Shown here one piece after another: positions 51,030 through 59,389 of a stretch of DNA of 64,000 nucleotides. Position 1 is the first letter of the stretch. Each line of letters starts with the position of its first letter. Under the pieces are notes generated by a model. That model was not told the origin of the DNA. It worked only from the letters and a program-made list of their open reading frames with translations, and ran no database searches. A program made the translations under genes and the position numbers. Source of the stretch: SSF53 sp036170535. Lineage in GTDB: Bacteria; Spirochaetota; Leptospiria; Leptospirales; Leptonemataceae. The DNA lies in assembly GCA_036170535.1 (NCBI GenBank), contig JAVHPJ010000243.1, positions 1 to 64,000 of the forward strand, read 5' to 3'.

Positions 51030-52516
51030 GCAAATTCCGCAAACTTGCACTGAACCTATTCTTGATTGGCGCACTGCTTTTGCCAGCTGCGCTTTTTGCG
51101 CAAAATGAACCGCAGGACAAGCCGGCCGACAAGCCGCTGCCGCGTTGGAGCTTCACAGTTCTGCCGCTGCCGTCGTATAATGACGACATTGGCTTTACCT
51201 ACGGCGTGCGTTTAACCACCGCCTACTACGATCTCGATCCGGAAGGCAATCCGTACGCTCCTTACAAGATGGAAATCTGGGGGCAATACCTGGCTTCCAC
51301 GAAAGGCTACGAAGACCATGCAGCGAACCTGGACGTACTGGATCCGTTCGGCCTGGGTTTTCGCCTGAAAGTGCGCGCCGGCTACTCGCGCACCCTGAAC
51401 GCCCAGTACTACGGTATTGGCAACTACAAAGACGTTCAACGCCAGCAGGACATCATCGCCGGCCAGGTGGCCATCGGCGAAAATATTCCGCGGACGCGGA
51501 CCGTGCTCGGCGGATATGAGCTTGCGGAAGACGTGGACTGGCTCGACAAAAAGTTTTCTGAAGAGTTCGACCTGAACGCAAACGTGCTCACCGGCGGCTT
51601 TGACGCCTTCCTCAACGGCAGCGGCATCAACCCCGGTCGGCGGATTTTGCGCGAACGTCAGGATAAGTATTTCAACTACGATCGCGTGCGGCCGTATCTT
51701 GAAACCAGCGCGGAAGACTTCTTTGGCAGCACGAACTTCAAATGGTTCGTCGGCTTTCGCGGCCAACGCTACCGCATCAACAGCTACTACGAGCAGCGCG
51801 ATGACGGTCAGGCGGAAGCGAACTCCAAAACGCTCATCGACGTTGAGCAACCATTCGGCTACGACGCCGTCCTGGAAGCCAAGCCGCGCTACGTGAACGG
51901 CGTACGCGTTGCGCTTGCCTACGATTCGCGTCCGCGCAGTCGCGAGCCCAATCCGAACTCCGGCATCTTCACGGACATTCACTATGAAGGCGTGGGCGAA
52001 GGGACCGGCAGCGATTACAGCTTTCAGCGCGTAACGGCGACCTGGCGCCAGTACATTGAACTCTTTCCGAGTTTCTTCAATGACTTTGGCGACGAGGCCA
52101 TTTTCGCTTACCGCATCATCGGTCAGGAAACCTTTGGCGACGTGCCCTTCTTCGAACTGGGTCGCATCTACAATATGAACCCGAACGAAGGCGCAGAAGG
52201 ACTCGGCGGTTCCGGCGGCATTCGCGGCTATCCGTCGAATCAGTTCATCGATCGCTTCATGGCCATGTCGAACATGGAAATGCGTTACACCTTCGGACGC
52301 GTCGAGGCGCTGGGCGGCATCGACTTCCAGGGCTTCTACTTCTATGACGTGGGTCGCGTTGCGCCGCGCATGGCGGAGTTCGATCTGCACGGCCTGCACC
52401 GCGCCTGGGGCCCGGGCATCGGCCTGATCTGGCAAAAAACTACGATTGTTACGATCTTTCTGGGCAAATCGCAGTACGAAAGCTTCACTGCATTCAAACT
52501 CAGCCACATGTTCTGA
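51026..52516 (+). CDS. Omp85-like outer membrane beta-barrel protein
   Basis: This 496-aa protein has a signal peptide ending LFAQ and is then largely strands. The C-terminal half looks like the Omp85/surface-antigen (D15) barrel: alternating aromatic strands, GGSGGIRGYPSNQF (the R-G-[FY] loop motif that lies in the barrel lumen), FYFYDVGRV and a C-terminal aromatic F (FKLSHMF). Length is short and no POTRA repeats are obvious, so it is more like a TamA-barrel or single-barrel member than BamA. GTG start overlaps the preceding lipoprotein stop. It probably moves or inserts something at the outer membrane. A hairpin follows its stop. Confidence 0.75.
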   Translation: MSKFRKLALNLFLIGALLLPAALFAQNEPQDKPADKPLPRWSFTVLPLPSYNDDIGFTYGVRLTTAYYDLDPEGNPYAPYKMEIWGQYLASTKGYEDHAANLDVLDPFGLGFRLKVRAGYSRTLNAQYYGIGNYKDVQRQQDIIAGQVAIGENIPRTRTVLGGYELAEDVDWLDKKFSEEFDLNANVLTGGFDAFLNGSGINPGRRILRERQDKYFNYDRVRPYLETSAEDFFGSTNFKWFVGFRGQRYRINSYYEQRDDGQAEANSKTLIDVEQPFGYDAVLEAKPRYVNGVRVALAYDSRPRSREPNPNSGIFTDIHYEGVGEGTGSDYSFQRVTATWRQYIELFPSFFNDFGDEAIFAYRIIGQETFGDVPFFELGRIYNMNPNEGAEGLGGSGGIRGYPSNQFIDRFMAMSNMEMRYTFGRVEALGGIDFQGFYFYDVGRVAPRMAEFDLHGLHRAWGPGIGLIWQKTTIVTIFLGKSQYESFTAFKLSHMF

Positions 52517-52527
52517 GTTTTTTCCAA

Positions 52528-52554
52528 CCGGCAGGGTCCCGCGGGCCCTGCCGG
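52528..52554 (+). terminator. Strong GC hairpin after the Omp85-like gene
   Basis: CCGGCAGGG and CCCTGCCGG form perfect 9-bp arms around a 9-nt loop that itself contains CCCGCGGG. It begins 11 bp after the stop codon. No downstream T-run is present, so factor-dependent or stabilising function is possible. It separates the lipoprotein/Omp85 pair from the next lipoprotein gene. Confidence 0.5.
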
Positions 52555-52627
52555 GTTGTGAAATTAGTTGAACCCGGCCGCGCCTCCGCGCTCTAATACC
52601 TGGACGGGGCCTGCCTGTTTCAACCCT

Positions 52628-53164
52628 ATGCGTACTATTACGAGCGCTTGTTTTCTATTTGCAGCTGCAATCATCTGCTCCTGTGCAATCCAGTCTGCAA
52701 ATCTCGCCGCGCCGGGGCCGCAGCGGGATGCGCCTGGCGACCCGCAGTCCGCGGCGACGAATCCCGGGCAAATTTCGCTCCGCGCCATCGAGACCATCCA
52801 GCGCGCGCAGGGCGTTTTTGTGTACACCTATGCCGAGAGCCTGGAGGCCTTTGACCCGTATACAAGCTTCGACTCCCGCCGCCAGCTAACGGAAGCGAAC
52901 GTGATCCGGGACATTCGCGCGCTGCTATCAGAAAATAGAGACTATCAACAGCAATTCACTGCGCGCTGCTTGCCCATGTGGGAATATGGCGTCGAGTTTC
53001 GCGAATCGCCCGAACGTAAAAGCCTGTTCTTGTTTTCCTTTCGCTGCAACACGCTTATGGCGTACGAAGAAAAGGCGTACCGCGACTTTTCGCCCCAGGC
53101 GGTCCGACTCTACGCCCTGTTGCGCTACGAAGTCAACGCACGCAGCTCGCGACCGGGACTGTGA
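52628..53164 (+). CDS. Lipoprotein, unknown function
   Basis: This 178-aa lipoprotein has signal RTITSACFLFAAAIICSC with a relaxed lipobox (cysteine at about 18-20). The mature part has a proline-rich linker, then an alpha/beta region with QGVFVYTYAESLEAFDPY and FLFSFRCNTLMAYEEKAY, and two cysteines in the second half. No family recognised. Its stop is overlapped by the start of the CsgG-DUF4384 gene (GTGA), so the two work together. The ATG at 52628 has no obvious Shine-Dalgarno. Confidence 0.6.
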   Translation: MRTITSACFLFAAAIICSCAIQSANLAAPGPQRDAPGDPQSAATNPGQISLRAIETIQRAQGVFVYTYAESLEAFDPYTSFDSRRQLTEANVIRDIRALLSENRDYQQQFTARCLPMWEYGVEFRESPERKSLFLFSFRCNTLMAYEEKAYRDFSPQAVRLYALLRYEVNARSSRPGL

Positions 53165-54204
53165 GCATGCGTCCCGCGCCCTTTTTATTTTCGTCCCGCA
53201 GCCGACGAGCGCGGTTCGTCGCTCTCGGGCCGGCGACCTGCCTGGCAGGTCTTGCCTTTTTACTGTCCGCCGCACTCAGCAGCCTGACGGCCGCAACGCC
53301 GCCGGTCGCTGTGATGCCATTCGAATCGGCGGAAGCGAATCTCGGCGAAACTGTCGCCGCGCGCGTAGCGACGGCGCTCCAGAGTCGCGGCCAGTTTACG
53401 CTGATCGAGCGCGGCCAGTTGCGACGCGTTCTGGATGAAATCGCCGTAAGTCAGAGCGGCCTGGTGCGCGACGAGGATCGCATCGACGCGGGTCGGCAGG
53501 TTGGCGCGCAATTCATGGTTGTGGGCGAGGCGCAGCGCGAGAGCGCGGGGCGGATCAACGCAAGTTTGCGCATCGTAAAGATCGAAACGGGCGTCCTCAT
53601 TGCAGCTGCGTCCGCCGTCGGCGCGGAATCGACAGTGCACGCCGAATTAGCCCGCGTCGCGATCGAAAAACTGGGCATCTACCTTTTGATGGACAACCCG
53701 GACAGTCCGTATTCCATCCTGTTGAAGTTGGATCGCGGCGCCAATGCAACCTACAAGACCGGCGACACGCTCACCTTAACATTCCGGGTAGAAAGATTAA
53801 AACCGGATGCGCCGGATTCAGTCTTCATCCAGTTGTACTCCATTGACGCCGCCGGTGCGATGACGATGATATATCCCAACAAATTCAGCCCGCAATTGCA
53901 AATTCAAACGGGCCGGGAATACCAACTGCCGCGGCCGGAAGACGACTTCGAATGGACCCTGGTGCCGCCGGTGGGCGCAGAGAGTATTCAGGCAATTGTC
54001 ACATCACAACCCGTCGATTTTTTTCAGATGCGCGAGCGGTACGCGTCCGAGTTGTTTCCTCAAGTCGAAAATGGCCGCGATGATCGCCGCACTTTCAGCG
54101 CGATTCGCACCCGGATTCGCCGAGAGCGTCTGCGGGACTGGTCGGCTGAACGCATCACGTATCGCGTAGAGGCCGGACCGGAAGATTCAGACGCCGGAAA
54201 CTGA
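53161..54204 (+). CDS. CsgG-like / DUF4384 exported protein
   Basis: The 347-aa protein has a signal anchor (PATCLAGLAFLLSAALSSLTAA, residues ~24-46) and then two domains. Residues ~48-175 fit CsgG/FlgO: PPVAVMPFESAEANLGE, then RGQFTLIERGQLRRVLDEIA, with GAQFMVVGE in the usual place. Residues ~185-320 fit DUF4384: YKTGDTLTLTFRVER, FIQLYSIDAAGAMTMIYPN and YQLPRPEDDFEWTLVPPVG. Proteins with this pair occur in outer-membrane lipoproteins and transporters of many spirochaetes. The mature cysteine of classical CsgG is missing. The GTG at 53161 overlaps the preceding stop, and an ATG at 53167 is the alternative start. It probably aids surface secretion or assembly. Confidence 0.72.
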   Translation: MSMRPAPFLFSSRSRRARFVALGPATCLAGLAFLLSAALSSLTAATPPVAVMPFESAEANLGETVAARVATALQSRGQFTLIERGQLRRVLDEIAVSQSGLVRDEDRIDAGRQVGAQFMVVGEAQRESAGRINASLRIVKIETGVLIAAASAVGAESTVHAELARVAIEKLGIYLLMDNPDSPYSILLKLDRGANATYKTGDTLTLTFRVERLKPDAPDSVFIQLYSIDAAGAMTMIYPNKFSPQLQIQTGREYQLPRPEDDFEWTLVPPVGAESIQAIVTSQPVDFFQMRERYASELFPQVENGRDDRRTFSAIRTRIRRERLRDWSAERITYRVEAGPEDSDAGN

Positions 54205-54327
54205 ATCCGAACGCAAGTTTACCAGAATACCGCGCGCCGCCCTTCAAGAGCCGCGGGCGCCGGCGTCGATAATCAGGCCAGGGGTCTTTCCCCGCCGGGC
54301 GAAGGATTATGTCCGCCCCGCCGATCG

Positions 54328-55569
54328 ATGTCGCTCTATACAATTGACATACAACTGCCGCGAAAACGCGCGCCGCATGTGCTCGGCATTTTTGAGCGGC
54401 GCTCCGGCGTGGACGTGATCTCGACCAGTTTGCTCTATTCCGACCTGCGCGCCGCGTATTATCGACTGGAAATTGTGGCGAACGAGACGCTCAAGAGCGA
54501 ACTCGAAAGCGCATTGTCCGCCGAAGGCGACGAGATCCAGTGCAAGTTTCGCGAAGAGCTCTCCATGTACCGGCGGCCGCTTGTGGAACTCAGCGCTGCG
54601 CGCCGGATTGAATTTAAGAAGTCCTTCGTCACCACTGCGCCCGCGGCGCTCAGACTCGCCCAGGAGACGCTCTATTCCGCGCCGGGAAGCCTCGCGCAAT
54701 TATCCTCGGAACGTTGCCTGTTTTTATCCGACGGTGCGGCGTTTGAAGCGCGTCACCTGGCGGCTATTGAACTGGAACGCGACGCCTACCTGGCCGCGCG
54801 CAATGCGAACGTCTTTGCCTGGCCGCTCTGGGTCGATGCCCGGAACGAAGAGGAGTTTATCAAGACTGCCGCTTCGCTTGCGCCCAATGTGTTCGCATTG
54901 CGACTTTCTCGACTGCAGCGGGAAACCGCCGTCGAGATCGCCGAGCGGATTCAGGAGGCCCTGCCGATTCCTGTAATCCATGCGGAGTTTGCGGAAACTG
55001 CGCTGCTGATGACGGCGGCCCTGCAGAACGCAGCGCGTTTGCATAATCTGGAATTGTCGGGTCGCACAGCCGCCATCCTGGGGTTGGGCCCGGCCGGGCA
55101 TGGGCTGGCGAAGTTTCTGGAACGGATGGGGCTCGCTCGCATTTACGGCCTCGACCCGGACGCACGCCAGCTGACGCGCTTCGAACGCGGCGTCGGAATC
55201 GCTTCGTCGTTGGATCACGTGGCGCAGAACGCCGACTTTGTAATTGTGACGCCCGAGTATCCCGGCAAACTGGACGCGCGGATCTTTCGCAGCGAGCAGT
55301 TGATATTATCGTTTGCTCCGGCCTTTGATCCAGACGCGCTGGACGGACCGCCGGCCGCACGCTGGTACCAGGGCGCAGAACCGCATCCCGTGTTCATACT
55401 GCCGGGTCTCATGGGCGCCCTGCAACGCTCGCAGGAAAAAACAGTCACGCCGCAACTTCTCGACCGACTGCTGACGACGCTCACAGATCGCCCGGGCGAC
55501 TCCGGGTTTTTGCCCGCGCCTTCCCAGGAACTATTTCAGTCCCAGTGGAAGGCGGGCGATCCAGATTGA
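54328..55569 (+). CDS. ACT-like / malic-enzyme-fold protein with lost catalytic motif
   Basis: The 413-aa protein has an ACT-like N-terminus (about 1-85, MSLYTIDIQLPRK). The rest follows the bacterial malic enzyme layout: FLSDGAAFEARHLAAIELE (place of GLGDIG...GK), then NVFAWPLWVDARNEEEFIKT, a paired helix region and TAAILGLGPAGHGLAKFLERMG (NAD-binding). The catalytic motif FHDDQHGTA of malic enzymes is replaced by IHAEFAETA (about residues 217-225), and the metal-binding glutamate/aspartate (LED) corresponds to LSR. A catalytic malate decarboxylase is therefore unlikely. Perhaps it is a regulatory or binding relative. The gene lies 123 bp after CsgG-DUF4384 and may not be in its operon. Assignment rests on order and spacing of motifs recalled from MaeB. 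Confidence 0.62.
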   Translation: MSLYTIDIQLPRKRAPHVLGIFERRSGVDVISTSLLYSDLRAAYYRLEIVANETLKSELESALSAEGDEIQCKFREELSMYRRPLVELSAARRIEFKKSFVTTAPAALRLAQETLYSAPGSLAQLSSERCLFLSDGAAFEARHLAAIELERDAYLAARNANVFAWPLWVDARNEEEFIKTAASLAPNVFALRLSRLQRETAVEIAERIQEALPIPVIHAEFAETALLMTAALQNAARLHNLELSGRTAAILGLGPAGHGLAKFLERMGLARIYGLDPDARQLTRFERGVGIASSLDHVAQNADFVIVTPEYPGKLDARIFRSEQLILSFAPAFDPDALDGPPAARWYQGAEPHPVFILPGLMGALQRSQEKTVTPQLLDRLLTTLTDRPGDSGFLPAPSQELFQSQWKAGDPD

Positions 55570-55605
55570 ACAAATACTGTCTTTACTCTTTATTTTTCAA
55601 CACGC

Positions 55606-56622
55606 TCACAGAGCCAGCGACGAGAATATCGGAGTCAGATCGATCGGTTTGGCGCGACCGTAGAAAGTCAGCGCCAGATCCGCGCGATCGGTGAATAGTC
55701 CGTCGGCGCCAAAGAAGCTGATCAGCCGCATTTGCCAGACAGCGTTGATCGTATAGGTATGTACGAGCAGTCCGGCCTTATGCGCCGGTCCGGTGTAATT
55801 GGGCCAGCCCAGATAGCCGGAGGGGCCGATTCCGTGGCCGACAGCTTTCGCGTCGCGAAGCAGCGCGTCCCAGCCCTGCGCGTCCTTCTCTTCCACGCCT
55901 ACCAGATACACGCGCGGGACTTCCGGCGCCAGCTGCCGGAATAATTCCAGACTGGGTTTTTCGAAAGACTGAAAAATCACGCGAGCTTTTGTGTTACGAA
56001 CCGCAACGGCGCCCGACGCAGCTTCTACCGTCGTTGCATTCGGACCGATCCAACCGCGTTGCGTGAGCAAAGTCGTCAATTGCGCTTCAATGCCAGGATA
56101 GCGCGCTGCGCTCTTGGTTTCGAGATAAATTCCCGGCTTGTTGCGGCCGCCATCGGCGATGTCGAGAAACTCCGCAACGCTCAGGATTCTGGCGCCGACG
56201 TAGCTCGGGCGCGCCCGATCAGGATTTTTCTCGTTAAACCATGCGCCGGCGTCCAGTCGCTGCAGCTCGGCCCATGTGAACTCGTCCGGCGTTGCGTCCT
56301 GACGATCAGGAAACAGCTCCTCGATGTTTGTGGTGCGCTTGAGGTCATCGTCGTGGAACAGAAACAACACGCCGTCGCGCGAGCGCTGCACATCGCCTTC
56401 CAGATAATCCGCGCCGATCTCGCGCGCCAGAAGATAGGCTGCGGCGGTTTCTTCCGGAGCGTTCCACGAGAGTCCGCGATGAGCGACGACGGCTGGATAA
56501 GGCGCGCCGAGCTCGGCGGCAATCGTTTCGCCGCCGGTGGGCGGGCTGATTAAAGCCGATGCGAGCGGCGCACCGGCGAGCAGGGCGAGCAAGGCCAGAA
56601 TAACAATGCGAGCTGCTTTCAT
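55606..56622 (-). CDS. Glycerophosphodiester phosphodiesterase
   Basis: This 338-aa exported protein hydrolyses glycerophosphodiesters to glycerol-3-phosphate and an alcohol. A signal peptide (RIVILALLALLAGAPLASAL) precedes the TIM-barrel catalytic domain. Motifs: VVAHRGLSWNAPEET (His-Arg-Gly, Glu), GADYLEGDVQRSRDG (E-x-D) and VLFLFHDDDLKRTTN (His, Asp). GIYLETKS carries the later glutamate. The ATG at 56622 has CTGGAG upstream. A GTG at 56628 is the alternative. It is the last gene of the long minus-strand run starting at cnoX, 45 bp after panC. It probably recovers phospholipid head groups in the periplasm. Confidence 0.9.
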   Translation of the reverse strand: MKAARIVILALLALLAGAPLASALISPPTGGETIAAELGAPYPAVVAHRGLSWNAPEETAAAYLLAREIGADYLEGDVQRSRDGVLFLFHDDDLKRTTNIEELFPDRQDATPDEFTWAELQRLDAGAWFNEKNPDRARPSYVGARILSVAEFLDIADGGRNKPGIYLETKSAARYPGIEAQLTTLLTQRGWIGPNATTVEAASGAVAVRNTKARVIFQSFEKPSLELFRQLAPEVPRVYLVGVEEKDAQGWDALLRDAKAVGHGIGPSGYLGWPNYTGPAHKAGLLVHTYTINAVWQMRLISFFGADGLFTDRADLALTFYGRAKPIDLTPIFSSLAL

Positions 56623-56667
56623 GTTCACTCCAGGTCTGTTGTTTATTGTGTTATTACAGTTTCGCGA

Positions 56668-57549
56668 TCAGAGCGTCTGGCTTCCACGACGCGGCGGAAT
56701 TTCGCGGTTGTCAATCAAACGAACGCCTTCGCAGAAAGCGGCGACGGCCAGTAGAATCCCGCGATCGGCGGGCAGCGCTACGAGCGGCTGTAGAGTTTCG
56801 CAATCGGCGAACTCGACGTACTCGACGCGATTCAATGTGCCGCTTTCGATCACATCGCGCACGATCTCCTTGAGTTCGCCAGCGTCGGACAGGCCCATCC
56901 GGTACTCGTTTTCCGCCATTTTCATGGCGCGAAATATGAGTCGCGCGTGATCCAGGCCGCGTTCGGAAAGCCGCGCATTGCGCGAACTCAGCGCCAGACC
57001 ATGCTCGTCGCGTACTGTCTCCGATCCGATCACCTCAATCGGCATATCAAGATCACGCGCCAGGCGCCGTATGATCTGATATTGCTGGTAATCCTTCTTT
57101 CCAAAGAGGGCCACATCCGGCGAAAACAAGTGAAACAGCCGCAATACGACGAGCATGACGCCCGGAAAATGTCCAGGCCGCCAGGCGCCCTCCATCCCGG
57201 CTTCCAGCGACTGCAGACTCAACTTGAGTTCGGGGTCGCCTTCCGGATACATCTCAGCGCGCTCAGGAGCAAAAATCAGATCGGCGCCCGCCGCGGTCGC
57301 CAGCTCTAAGTCGCGCTCCAGATTGATCGGGTATTTCTTATAATCCTCCGGATCGTTAAACTGCAGGGGATTAACGAATATGGAGACTGCCGCAAGATCG
57401 GCGCGAGCGCGCGCATCGCGAATCAAAGTCAAATGACCCTCGTGCAGATAGCCCATGGTTGGCACGAGTGCGAGCGTCGCGTCCGGCTGCTCACGGCGAA
57501 ATGCGCGCAGGGCGGCCCGCAATTCCGCGCGCGTGCGAATTACTTTCAT
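56668..57549 (-). CDS. panC: Pantothenate synthetase
   Basis: It joins pantoate and beta-alanine with ATP to make pantothenate, the precursor of coenzyme A. The 293-aa length fits. LVPTMGYLHEGHLTLIRDAR (about residues 28-47) contains the HxGH nucleotidylyltransferase motif. FVNPLQFNDPEDYKKYP is the pantoate loop. ALFGKKDYQQYQII and LALSSRNARLSERG (the KMSKS-like SSRN) complete the set. Its start overlaps the SDR stop by 4 bp (57546-57549), suggesting coupled translation. No panB or panD is in the window. Confidence 0.95.
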   Translation of the reverse strand: MKVIRTRAELRAALRAFRREQPDATLALVPTMGYLHEGHLTLIRDARARADLAAVSIFVNPLQFNDPEDYKKYPINLERDLELATAAGADLIFAPERAEMYPEGDPELKLSLQSLEAGMEGAWRPGHFPGVMLVVLRLFHLFSPDVALFGKKDYQQYQIIRRLARDLDMPIEVIGSETVRDEHGLALSSRNARLSERGLDHARLIFRAMKMAENEYRMGLSDAGELKEIVRDVIESGTLNRVEYVEFADCETLQPLVALPADRGILLAVAAFCEGVRLIDNREIPPRRGSQTL

Positions 57550-58301
57550 CGCGGAATTTCCCCGGCTAACGCCGATTGACCATCCAGTTTGCGAATATCA
57601 ACATAAACGCCGCTGGGCAGTGTGCGCAGTTTCGGCAGACTATGAAAAATACGCCGTGCGGCGGCGGCCGGGCTTTGCATCTGGTCCGTGCCGCGGGCCT
57701 CTTTCAGGCGCAGGAGCCCCGGGAATTTTGTGAAGTCGACATTCCAGAATAGGCGCTCCTGCATGGCGGTGTCCACGAGTCCCGGCGCCAGCGAAACAAA
57801 ATGCGTCCCGGGAGTTTCCAGCGCGTACAGTTGCACAAACATATTCAACGCCGCCTTGGAAACGCCGTACGCGTTCCAGCCGCGCACCGGATTTACGGAG
57901 GCGCCGGATGAAATTGCGATTACCTGATGCACCTGCCGGCCATGCAGAAACAGCGCATCCAGCACGGCCTTGTTAGCCCAGAGATTAACGTCGACCACGC
58001 TTTGCATTTCTGCGATACTGACGTCCTTGATATCGCTGATCGGTCCCAGCGCGCCGGCGTTTAATACGACCAATTCCAGCCGGGGCGCGAATTCAAGCAG
58101 GTGCAGCGTTGCAGCGGAGGCGCGTTCGAAGTCCGCCAGATCAACAGCGCGAAAGTGAAAGTCGGCTGAGTCAAGACTCTGCGGCGTGCGACGCGCAAGG
58201 CCATACACGCTCCAGCCTTGCTCAAGCAAATATTCCGCCAGGGCCAGTCCGAGTCCGGCGGATACGCCGGTGATGAGCGCCCTCGGTTGATTCGTATCCA
58301 C
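57546..58301 (-). CDS. Short-chain dehydrogenase/reductase
   Basis: This 251-aa SDR has the NAD(P) motif ALITGVSAGLGLALAEYL (about residues 8-25), VVLNAGALGP, ISSGASVNPVRGWNAYGVSKAAL (catalytic Ser, Tyr, Lys) and LAPGLVDTAMQ. The region VLNAGALGPI resembles YwrD/benzil-reductase-like members, but the substrate is open. It lies between mnmA (1 bp gap) and panC (4-bp overlap), so it is part of the operon. A link to pantoate metabolism is possible only through position. Confidence 0.85.
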   Translation of the reverse strand: MDTNQPRALITGVSAGLGLALAEYLLEQGWSVYGLARRTPQSLDSADFHFRAVDLADFERASAATLHLLEFAPRLELVVLNAGALGPISDIKDVSIAEMQSVVDVNLWANKAVLDALFLHGRQVHQVIAISSGASVNPVRGWNAYGVSKAALNMFVQLYALETPGTHFVSLAPGLVDTAMQERLFWNVDFTKFPGLLRLKEARGTDQMQSPAAAARRIFHSLPKLRTLPSGVYVDIRKLDGQSALAGEIPR

Positions 58302-58302
58302 G

Positions 58303-59376
58303 TTAACGCTCCGACGTCTCGTGGAGTATCACCCCGCAACCCAGACACACTTCGCCATCGTAAAAAACGGCGAACTGTCCCGGTGCAATGCCCTGATCGC
58401 GTCCATTCAGCTTAACCCGCGCGAGATCGGGGCCCAGGAGTTCCACGTTGCATCCGTAGCTGGTTTCGCCATGCCGCAGTTTTACGTGCAACTCTGTTTT
58501 TTCGGGCGGCGCATCGACCCAGTGCAAAGCGCCCGCTTCGAATGAATCGCGCGGCTTTTCCGCGTCGTAGTAGTTGCGCGAGACAAATATGCGGTTTTCG
58601 CCGAGATCCTTGCGTAGCACATACCAGGGACCGCCGGACAAACCTAAGCCCTGGCGCTGTCCGATCGTGTAGAACCAATATCCGCGATGTTCGCCCAGAA
58701 CCTTGCCGGTTTCAGCTTCGACGATTTCACCGGGCGTCTCCCCAAGATAATGTTTGATAAAATCTCGAAAACTGATTTTGCCAAGAAAGCACAGCCCTTG
58801 ACTGTCTTTTCGATTTTTGGCCGGAAGGTTGCGCGCCTCCGCCATGGCGCGCACTTCGCTCTTACGATAAGCGCCAATGGGAAACGTGGCGCGTCGGACC
58901 TGCGCCTGATTCAGATGAGCCAGAAAATAGGTCTGATCCTTAATCGGATCGGGCGCTGTAGTTAATAAAGTGCGATCGGATTCACGTCGCGCATTGGCGT
59001 AGTGCCCGGTTGCGACCAGATCATAAGTCGAATCGATGCGATCGTAAAACGCGCCGAACTTAATCCGGCTGTTACACATGATATCGGGATTGGGCGTGCG
59101 GCCGGCGCGAACCTCGGCCAGCGCGTATGAAATTACGCGTTCCCGATAGTCCTGCTGCAGCGGAACTATTTCAAGCGGCACGTCGAGGCGCTCGCAGAGT
59201 TGCTGTACATACTCCAGGTCTTCTTCCCAGGGACAGTCGCCCAGGTAGTTCAGCTCGTCTTCCAGCCAGACCTTGAGATAAAAAGCCGTGACGTCGTGGC
59301 CCTGCTCTTTAAGCAGGGAAAGGGCGAGCGAGCTGTCGACGCCTCCCGATGTAAGTGCGGCTACGCGCAGGGCCAT
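58303..59376 (-). CDS. mnmA: tRNA-specific 2-thiouridylase
   Basis: MnmA adds sulfur to U34 of tRNA(Lys, Glu, Gln). The protein has 357 aa. The PP-loop ALTSGGVDSSLALSLLKEQG is at residues ~7-26, PNPDIMCNSRIKFGAF carries the first catalytic cysteine and DSQGLCFLG the second. DQTYFLAHLNQ and HYANA are other family marks. The C-terminal half is the normal beta-barrel domain with CLGCGVI near the end. It starts 14 bp after the stop of the HMG-CoA lyase gene and is followed by the SDR gene. The sulfur carrier partners are not in the window. Confidence 0.95.
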   Translation of the reverse strand: MALRVAALTSGGVDSSLALSLLKEQGHDVTAFYLKVWLEDELNYLGDCPWEEDLEYVQQLCERLDVPLEIVPLQQDYRERVISYALAEVRAGRTPNPDIMCNSRIKFGAFYDRIDSTYDLVATGHYANARRESDRTLLTTAPDPIKDQTYFLAHLNQAQVRRATFPIGAYRKSEVRAMAEARNLPAKNRKDSQGLCFLGKISFRDFIKHYLGETPGEIVEAETGKVLGEHRGYWFYTIGQRQGLGLSGGPWYVLRKDLGENRIFVSRNYYDAEKPRDSFEAGALHWVDAPPEKTELHVKLRHGETSYGCNVELLGPDLARVKLNGRDQGIAPGQFAVFYDGEVCLGCGVILHETSER

Positions 59377-59389
59377 AGCTCAGAGTACT

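Noticed and set aside
51212..52507. 431-codon minus-strand open frame antisense to the Omp85-like gene
   Set aside because: The plus-strand product has a signal peptide, barrel strands and the RGY motif. The antisense frame shows none of these.
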